Source of the DNA: Psilocybe azurescens
Taxonomy: Eukaryota; Basidiomycota; Agaricomycetes; Agaricales; Agrocybaceae
Length of the DNA stretch: 35,756 nt
Direction of reading: 5' to 3'
Assembly: GCA_023853785.1 (NCBI GenBank)
Contig: JAJIRX010001008.1
Span: 1-35,756, forward strand
Notes under the pieces: generated by a model
Database searches by the model: none
What the model was told of the DNA's origin: nothing
The model's input: the letters and a program-made list of their open reading frames with translations, nothing else
Translations under genes and position numbers: made by a program
Part shown: positions 29,635 to 35,756 of the stretch, one piece after another
Numbering within the stretch: position 1 is the stretch's first letter
How the letters are laid out: the number at the start of each line of letters is the position of its first letter

Positions 29635-31512
29635 CTAGGTGTTGGGGTTGTCTTGGGACATCCTCCTCTTCTTAACTGGTGGAGTGACTTCAGCCGAAGT
29701 ATCGACATTTGCGAGCAAGGCTGGCCGCTTCCCTGTAAAGCGAGGTTCATCCTCTAGTTCAGGAAATGGTAGGTTCAGATCAACATCAAGTTGATTTGTG
29801 GGATCTTCTTCGGCAAATCCAAATGGCTCCAGGAGTCCAATTCCCAAACTGGCGATGGTCGATAACGAACCACTACGAAGAATGGGACTTTCACTCTCCA
29901 AAGGAGCTTTGGGTAAACGGACAGGAGAGATTGTTCCTACACCGCCAATGGTGGGCCAGGAATCATATATAGAAAAGAGATCACTGTTGGTGGTGGCAGT
30001 CAGATTTGAAGAAGATGAAGCCAGGGAGCCTTCAGCAAACCAGGAATCAGAATAGTCAGACAAGTGTTTTTATGTGGGGTTGCAATGGGCTTCCTAAAGG
30101 CGACGAGCCTGAAAGGCGTTGTTTGGAGCCACGATACTGTTTGGTGGCGGAGGTTAAAGGAGAAGACATCTGACTTTTCATGAATTGGGGTTTGTGCATT
30201 GTTCTGGGAAAGAATATCTTCGACCGCGCTGGTGTCTCAAAGCCAAGCGATTGAGAAAGGGTGCGAGCCGGACTCGATGTAGGCGACGAATTCATAGCTA
30301 ACATGGTCATAGGACTGGCCTCCAACAGGCCTTTGATGGGACTCGCCAGGGGACGTGAAACCATAGTCAACGATATATCGCGTGTATTGGAATGGAGGGG
30401 ATGGCTTGGACTCGGAAAACGCCATGGTTGTTCTGATGGGAGGCGGGGAGGCGAATGTCGGAAAGAAGGTGTCTGAGGGGATTGTAGGGGATTCTGGGAT
30501 AACAGGGCGTAGCAAAGCAGGAGAATTTGCAGCCAGCGCATCAGAGTTCGAACTAAAAGATTCGGGGATCGGAGGATGTATCAGCTTGAGGAGTTAATGG
30601 AGGGCTAGCTGTCGTAACAGGAACGGGAGGCTCGGTTTCACTCTCAGAATCGCTATGTTCTGAAGGATCCGGGTGCGAAGGCTGAGACGGTAAAGGTGTA
30701 GGCAGACATTCTTCCTCGTCCTTCTTGGTCTCACGATCACGTCCACGTTTAGAGGTTTGGGACACAGGTTTCGCGGTGCGGAACCGGGACTTGTGCGACA
30801 TTATCTCAGGAGCCGTCTGAGGGACGACAACCATAGTGACAAGGCTGTCGTGAGCCTCGTCGCGAGATTTGGAAACTGTGTGCCTATTTTCTTCTAAAGC
30901 GATGTTAATCGATGTGTGATCAAAGAGTGCAGACAAATACGTACTTCCAGACCCACGCCCCTTGGGCGGTCGATATTGCCGTCCCTTCGATTAGACATGG
31001 CTATCTTATGCTTTTCAAAGACATGCCTTCTCCACATACTCTTGGCGTTGACGCCTGCGTAAGTACGCCTGCAAAAAGTGCATCGCAAACGGGGCTCTCG
31101 CCCTCCGGCCAGCCTTCAGCGCCGCGATCCTTGAGATCCCTCTTTTTGCAGGACACCAGCCACGAGGAGGTTCCAGATGAGGAGGATATGGTATCAGATT
31201 TGTATTGCCATCAGGATGTGTGACGAAGTCATGGGCATCGAGAAACCATTCTGGATTCTCCGCCATTAAGGAATAGGTGAGACCATCTGAATGTTGATGG
31301 GAGTTGGGGAAAGTGGTGAATGGTGGGTGGATGAAGAGGACGTTAGGGTCGGAAGGCTGGGGGTCCATGCCTGGGGGAGGGACAGCTAAGGAGTCGTGGG
31401 AGCGACTCTGGGTCCTTGTGGGTGGGCGAGATGAGGAAGCATGTGCGGAGGGAGTATAGGGAGCTGGCTGGAAGGAGGCGGCTGCAGAGGCAAAGAAGGC
31501 GAGAGCAGACAT
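29635..31512 (-). CDS. Single C2H2 zinc-finger protein with long disordered tail
   Basis: Probable nuclear regulator of unknown target. It starts MSALAFFASAAASFQPAPY at 31512. A short conserved-looking block (LMAENPEWFLDAHDFVTHPD) is followed by a C2H2-like finger, LRCTFCRRTYAGVNAKSMWR then RHVFEKH, in 31000-31090. An intron lies near 30895-30945. The rest is Ser/Pro-rich and disordered, ending with a basic patch, TPPVKKRRMSQDNPNT, that resembles a nuclear localisation signal. At least five frame changes occur (for example near 31110, 30570 and 30057), each solvable by one base, so the product is best read as one protein of about 600 residues. No paralogue is known to me. Two MCB boxes lie just upstream. 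Confidence 0.7.
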
Positions 31513-31591
31513 GGCGGGCGGCCAAGGAGCAGCGCTGGCCTTTACATACTCACACTGTTGATGGCCTCATGTCAAGCGGAGTTTGCACGAA

Positions 31592-31614
31592 ACGCGTCAG
31601 TCACGTGAACGCGT
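31592..31614. promoter_or_regulatory. Paired MCB boxes around an E-box
   Basis: ACGCGT at 31592-31597 and again at 31609-31614, each followed by CA, flank CACGTG at 31602-31607. ACGCGT is the MluI cell-cycle box bound by MBF in fungi; CACGTG is a bHLH site. The cluster lies 80-102 bp upstream of the C2H2 start codon and just past the TMEM256-type stop, so it most likely serves the C2H2 gene. G1/S-phased expression is inference. Confidence 0.55.
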
Positions 31615-31638
31615 CACTTCATTTAACTACTAGTAGTA

Positions 31639-32207
31639 CTACAACAACAACGATATGTATCCAGCTATCATTACCATCCCTCCAAGTGGCGTTATCGGCC
31701 CCATCAATTTAAGTCTACCATCCTCGTTAAGTCCACTCTTCATTCCGTCAAAATAGCGCTTACTTTTCCCGTCCTAGCACCAGGGCCCATATGCTCCCCG
31801 AAAATACAATCCCCCGCACGCAATAGCGGGTCCTGCAAATCGGTGACTTGCAAACCTCGGGTGTAGAGATAGTGCCATCAGTCCAAGGCCATTGTAGATC
31901 TGTTCCCTATGTCACTTTGTTCTTTGTACCATCGAAAATGAACAACCTACAGCGTAGCTCGACGCCGTTTCCCACGCATGGATATTGGCTGGTGTTGTTC
32001 CCTCCCTATTTCGAAGACCATGGCCTTGTTTCCGTTAGAGGAAACGGTCCCGTCACTATCTTTCAGTACTCACTTCCAAAGGCGCCGGTCAGCATGCCTG
32101 TCGCAACTATAGAGGAAGTAATCTGAGTTTGCAGTGCATGCCATTGAAAGCTGATAATGACTAGAGACCAACCAAAAGCCGCTCCTGTTTTCCACAAGGC
32201 CTGTCAT
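31639..32207 (-). CDS. TMEM256/DUF423-type small membrane protein
   Basis: Small four-helix membrane protein of the DUF423/TMEM256 family, whose molecular role is unknown. Exons (complement): 32169-32207, 32074-32122, 31951-32024, 31764-31899, 31639-31714. Family motifs in order: FWLITSSIVATGMLTGAFGS, HGLRNREGTTPANIHAWETA, SYAIYNGLGLMALSLHPR, FAGPAIACGGL, then SGSIWALVLGREK, and the end LMGPITPLGGMVMIAGYISL. Exons sum to 374 nt; one missing base in the A4 run 31801-31804 gives 375 nt and 124 residues, the usual family length. Exon 1 ends in a weak donor (TTG/GTCTCT). It shares a 237-bp divergent intergenic region with SPB1. Confidence 0.88.
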
Positions 32208-32444
32208 CTTTAAGCTAATAGTCTTCCAAGCCGAATACGGAACTTTACCGTCATTCGTTTCAATAAGTAGATGTCGAATGTTCAGGGAAATAATGAAATG
32301 GCACAAGTGTCAAGGAATTAGAACTTACGTAATTGGTCGTTCCCGTTCACGTGAGACAGAATATTGGGAATCAATCGAAAATCTCAATATAATTATTGAA
32401 TTGGAAAAGTTTAGACTCAGAGGTCTTTCCATCGTCTATCAATC
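32208..32444. promoter_or_regulatory. Divergent promoter region of the TMEM256-type gene and SPB1
   Basis: 237 bp between two start codons on opposite strands. It contains the palindromes TTACGTAA (32325-32332, bZIP-like) and TCACGTGA (32347-32354, an E-box of the kind often found near ribosome-biogenesis genes). Assigning factors to them is inference. Confidence 0.5.
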
Positions 32445-35400
32445 ATGGGTCATGAAAAGAAGACAGGAAAAGGTCGTCTCGACAAGTACTACAAGCTCGC
32501 AAAGTATGTCTCTGTTTGCTTTCTACAGTTCTACTTTCTGACCCGGCTTTCTAGAGAGCAAGGGTACCGAGCCCGTTCAGCTTTCAAACTTATCCAACTG
32601 AACAAGAAATATGCCATCCTTGAGGGAGCAAGATGTACTATAGATTTGTGTGCTGCTCCTGGTGGTTGGCTGCAAGTTGCAAGCAAATACATGCCTGCAA
32701 ACAGTATTATTGTCGGTTCGTGCTTCTTTCTTCTTCCTCTTATTATATATATTCATCTCTTGCTCAGGTGTCGATTTGGTACCAATTAGACCTATCCCTC
32801 GTGTCGTGACATTCACCTCCGATATCACGACACCCCAATGCCGAAACCTTATCCGAGGCGAACTAAAAGACTGGAAAGCAGATGTTGTCCTGCACGATGG
32901 TGCACCAAACGTCGGAACGGCCTGGATCCAGGATGCTTACACTCAATCAGAGCTCGTGCTAATGAGCTTGAAACTTGGCTGTCGAATTTTTTGGCAAAGG
33001 TGGAACCTTCGTTACCAAAGTCTTCCGAAGTGTGGATTACAACAATCTCATTTGGGTTTTCAATCAACTGTTTGGAAAAGTGGAAGCGACAAAACCTCCC
33101 TCCTCAAGGTGAGTTCTCTATTCAAATGCTGCTCATCTATACGAAGATACCAACCATACTCTTAGAAATGTATCAGCTGAAATCTTCGTCGTCTGTCGTG
33201 ATTTCCTTGCACCAAAACATATCGATCCAAAATTCCTAGACCCTAAGCATGTCTTCAAAGATCTTTCATCTTCACTGATCTCTGGTGAAATTTCAGCCGG
33301 CAATGCTGAATCGAATGTCTTCCACCCCGAAAAAAGAGGCGTCACCGTGACGGTTATGCTGATGGCGATTATACCTTTTCAAAGCTATCCCTGCTTCAAC
33401 ATTCGTTCTGGGGCTGACCCTATCGCCGCACTCGGCAGCGCAAATAGAATCACTTTCCTCACCGATGAGGAGAAAGAGTATGTTTTTAACTATCTTTCAC
33501 TGTCGTTTCTTCTGACTGTTGGTTACATTTACCAGGTGGTTCGCACTTGACATCACAACAGGTGATATCAAAGCTAACTGCGATGATTTGAAGGTACTGG
33601 GTAAAGGAGATTTCAAAGCTTTGTTAAAATGGCGGCTGGCTCTTCGAGAAGAGGTTAGATTTATTATTTTTAACGATTTTCAATGCCACATTCTCATTCT
33701 GTCTCACATAGCTTGGTGTAGACAACAAGGCAAAGGATACAGAAGACGTGACTGAGCAAGTCGAAGTCGTGGAAGTTGTTGATGAAGAGCAACAAATTTC
33801 GGAAGAGGTCAGCTCTTACGAGATCTTAATTCATACCCTGTACTGACAATAAATTAGCTTGAAAGACTGAACTCTGAAGCTGCTGCTCGTGCCATAAGTG
33901 GGAGAGACGGCGTGCCAATGAGATCAAAACCAGAACAATTCAACGTATGCAACTGCAAATGACAGCACCTCTGGACATTGGTCTCGAACAGCAGGATGCT
34001 ACGTTGGGTATTGGTCAAGACGATATGTTCGACCTGGGGCACACAGAAGATTTGTCACGAGATCGCGAATTGACAACTTTTGCTATGGACGATCACGGCG
34101 ATGCTATCATGGACACCAGTGACGAAGAGAACGACAACGACGAAGACGGCGAAGTTCTTGATTCGGAAGAGGAGAGAGAAAAGAAGGTGTTGGGATTGGA
34201 GGCCGAACTTGACGGTCTTTACGACGCATATCAAGGACGACTCCGAGAGCGCGATGCAAAATTCAAAGTCAAGGAGGCAAGGAGAAAGAACGCTGAACGG
34301 GAAGAGTGGAACGGTATCCAAGAACAAGTCAGCGACGCTGAAAACTCGGACCAGGAAGAGGAAGGTGGCTGGGACAAGATCCAAGCTGCTAAACTCGATG
34401 ATGGCGGCAGTGATTCAGGTGACTCCTCCGACGAATCCGATGCAGAGGAGGTTCCTAAGGTTACCAATAGAACCAAGCGCGGACGTTCAGATGCTGATAT
34501 TGCTCCTAAAGAAAGCAAACGCCAGCGCCTTGTCTCTCAGCTCGAGTTTCCACAAGCGAAGGCAGCTACTGGTGCTGCCGCCCGTCTATGGTTCTCGCAG
34601 GATGTTTTTGCCGGAGTTGATGGGCTTGATAACCTTAATAACCTCAGTAATTCTGAAGATTCTGAACTTGACGCCGATGAAGAGTCCAAAGATGAATCGT
34701 CGGAGAATGACGAGGTAAATTTTCTTTATCTTCACTTTGCGAACATCAGTATAACAGGTTTTTTAGGAACAAGCTCCTTCTAGTGACGACGACGACGATT
34801 TCGAGGTTGTTCCACAAGACAAAGAAGATGACACAGATCTCTGGGACGATGAGGGTGAAGACCAAGATCTGAAAGTCAAAGCCAGTTTACAAAGTGAATG
34901 CTCATTCCTCAAAGGTTTTCTCCTTGCTACATTTCTAATGTTCGTCCGCATAGAATACGGTTTGATGACGCCAGAAGCTGTCATGCTCGCACAACAACTG
35001 GTCAACCGCGAAAAACAAAAACCCAGCTCATTAACGACGGTTTCAATCGATACTCTCAACTCAAAAGAGGGTCTTCCATCGTGGTTCCTCGACGACGAGG
35101 CCAAAACTACAAGCTCAATATCCCAGTGACGAAGGAAGCCATGAGTGCCCTCCGAGCCAAGCAGCGAGCGTTGGACGCAAGGCCTATCAAGAAGGTGGCA
35201 GAAGCCAAAGCTCGTAAGAAGTTCAAGGCTGCCCAACGACTCGATAAAGCCATGAAGAAGGCTGAAGGTGTCAATGCTACCGCTGACATGTCAGAAAAGG
35301 AGAAGGCCCAACAAATTGACAAGCTGATGCGAAAAGGCGTCTCGGCAGCCAAGAAGGCTAAGAAAGAAATTAAGGTCGTTGTGGCCAAAGGAGCGCATAA

Positions 35401-35577
35401 GGGTTTGAAGGGCAGACCAAAGGGTGTCAAGGGACGATATACCATGGTGGATTCCCGAATGAAGAAAGAGGTATGTTTCTTCCATTAGCTTAGACTTAAG
35501 GTTTGTTACTTACTGACACAACCTCAGGTGCGAGCCAAAAGCGCAAAGACAAGGCAACTCGTAAGAAGCGATCATAA
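32445..35577 (+). CDS. SPB1: Spb1, 2'-O-methyltransferase for 27S pre-rRNA
   Basis: Nucleolar AdoMet-dependent methyltransferase required for 60S assembly. Exons: 32445-32503, 32555-32715, 32768-33108, 33166-33477, 33536-33653, 33712-33807, 33858-34714, 34767-34893, 34954-35470, 35528-35577. The FtsJ/RrmJ-type domain shows [32 protein letters not shown], the AdoMet loop [14 protein letters not shown] and [11 protein letters not shown]. The middle (DUF3381-type) has [15 protein letters not shown]; a long acidic stretch at 34080-34850 leads to the Spb1 C-terminal domain ([30 protein letters not shown], ending [11 protein letters not shown]). The exons sum to 2,638 nt. Eight inferred single-base corrections (net +5) give 2,643 nt and 880 residues. 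An essential gene is unlikely to be broken this often, so sequence error is the better reading. Confidence 0.96.
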
Positions 35578-35756
35578 TTATGAGTATTACATATGTAGGG
35601 CATATGATTAGATTACCACGTTAATATGAGTAAAGATTATTTTCATTTATCGAAAGGTCGGAATGGTGAATATGCATTGAGTAAATGCTGTGGTGCCACT
35701 ACTTTCGGACCGGGGACAGTCAATAGACCGCATATTCGAAGAAAGTCGTTCCATTC
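35578..35756. other. SPB1 3' flank
   Basis: Sequence after the SPB1 stop codon to the window end. An AT-rich 3' UTR-like stretch; nothing else seen. Confidence 0.4.

Noticed and set aside
34080..34718. 212-codon plus-strand frame inside SPB1
   Set aside because: Alternate frame of the acidic SPB1 exon; basic low-complexity sequence produced by the codon bias of the real frame.
32768..35577. SPB1 as a pseudogene
   Set aside because: All domains are present, the breaks are one-base changes in runs, and the corrected length is a multiple of three. The same kind of break occurs in the youngest transposon, so sequence error is more likely.

Overview
This window is nuclear DNA of a filamentous basidiomycete, most likely an Agaricomycete. 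Genes are densely packed and cut by many introns of about 45-65 nt, two regulators are fungal Zn2Cys6 factors, and the Rac, Spb1, Yth1 and prephenate dehydratase proteins are of fungal type. No tRNA, rRNA, CRISPR array or prokaryotic feature is visible. Most exon models below were built by hand from splice signals, reading frame and family motifs.

Layout. 43-2518 (-): Zn2Cys6 transcription factor A. 3368-4208 (-): a seven-exon UPF0047/YjbQ-family gene. 4625-5723 (-): YTH1/CPSF30. 5976-16203: a Tc1/mariner- or pogo-like short TIR element (TA target duplication) split by a young Ty3/gypsy LTR retrotransposon at 6178-15730, whose 5-bp target duplication CAAGT is intact. 16204-19187: AT-rich repeat debris with a 460-bp palindromic element, a diverged direct duplication and a run of GC-rich hairpin repeats. 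19188-20301 (-): prephenate dehydratase (PHA2). 20574-23724 (-): Zn2Cys6 transcription factor B, related to A. 24042-27275 (-): large single-pass membrane protein of unknown function. 28027-29001 (-): RAC1. 29635-31512 (-): one-finger C2H2 nuclear-type protein. 31639-32207 (-): TMEM256/DUF423-type small membrane protein. 32445-35577 (+): SPB1 rRNA methyltransferase, divergent from the TMEM256 gene.

The genes form no obvious single pathway. They are a housekeeping neighbourhood (mRNA 3' processing, ribosome biogenesis, Rac signalling, phenylalanine synthesis) with a transposon island between two related transcription factors.

A strong cross-cutting signal is single-base indels, mostly one base missing from a homopolymer. 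They interrupt the retrotransposon and essential genes such as SPB1 and PHA2. The two LTRs differ by five indels and no substitution. This fits uncorrected long-read consensus errors better than gene decay, so most broken frames here should not be read as pseudogenes. The most unusual biology is in the retrotransposon: a four-copy ~50-residue module between the zinc knuckle and the protease, a second ORF after the integrase, and an LTR promoter pointing into YTH1.
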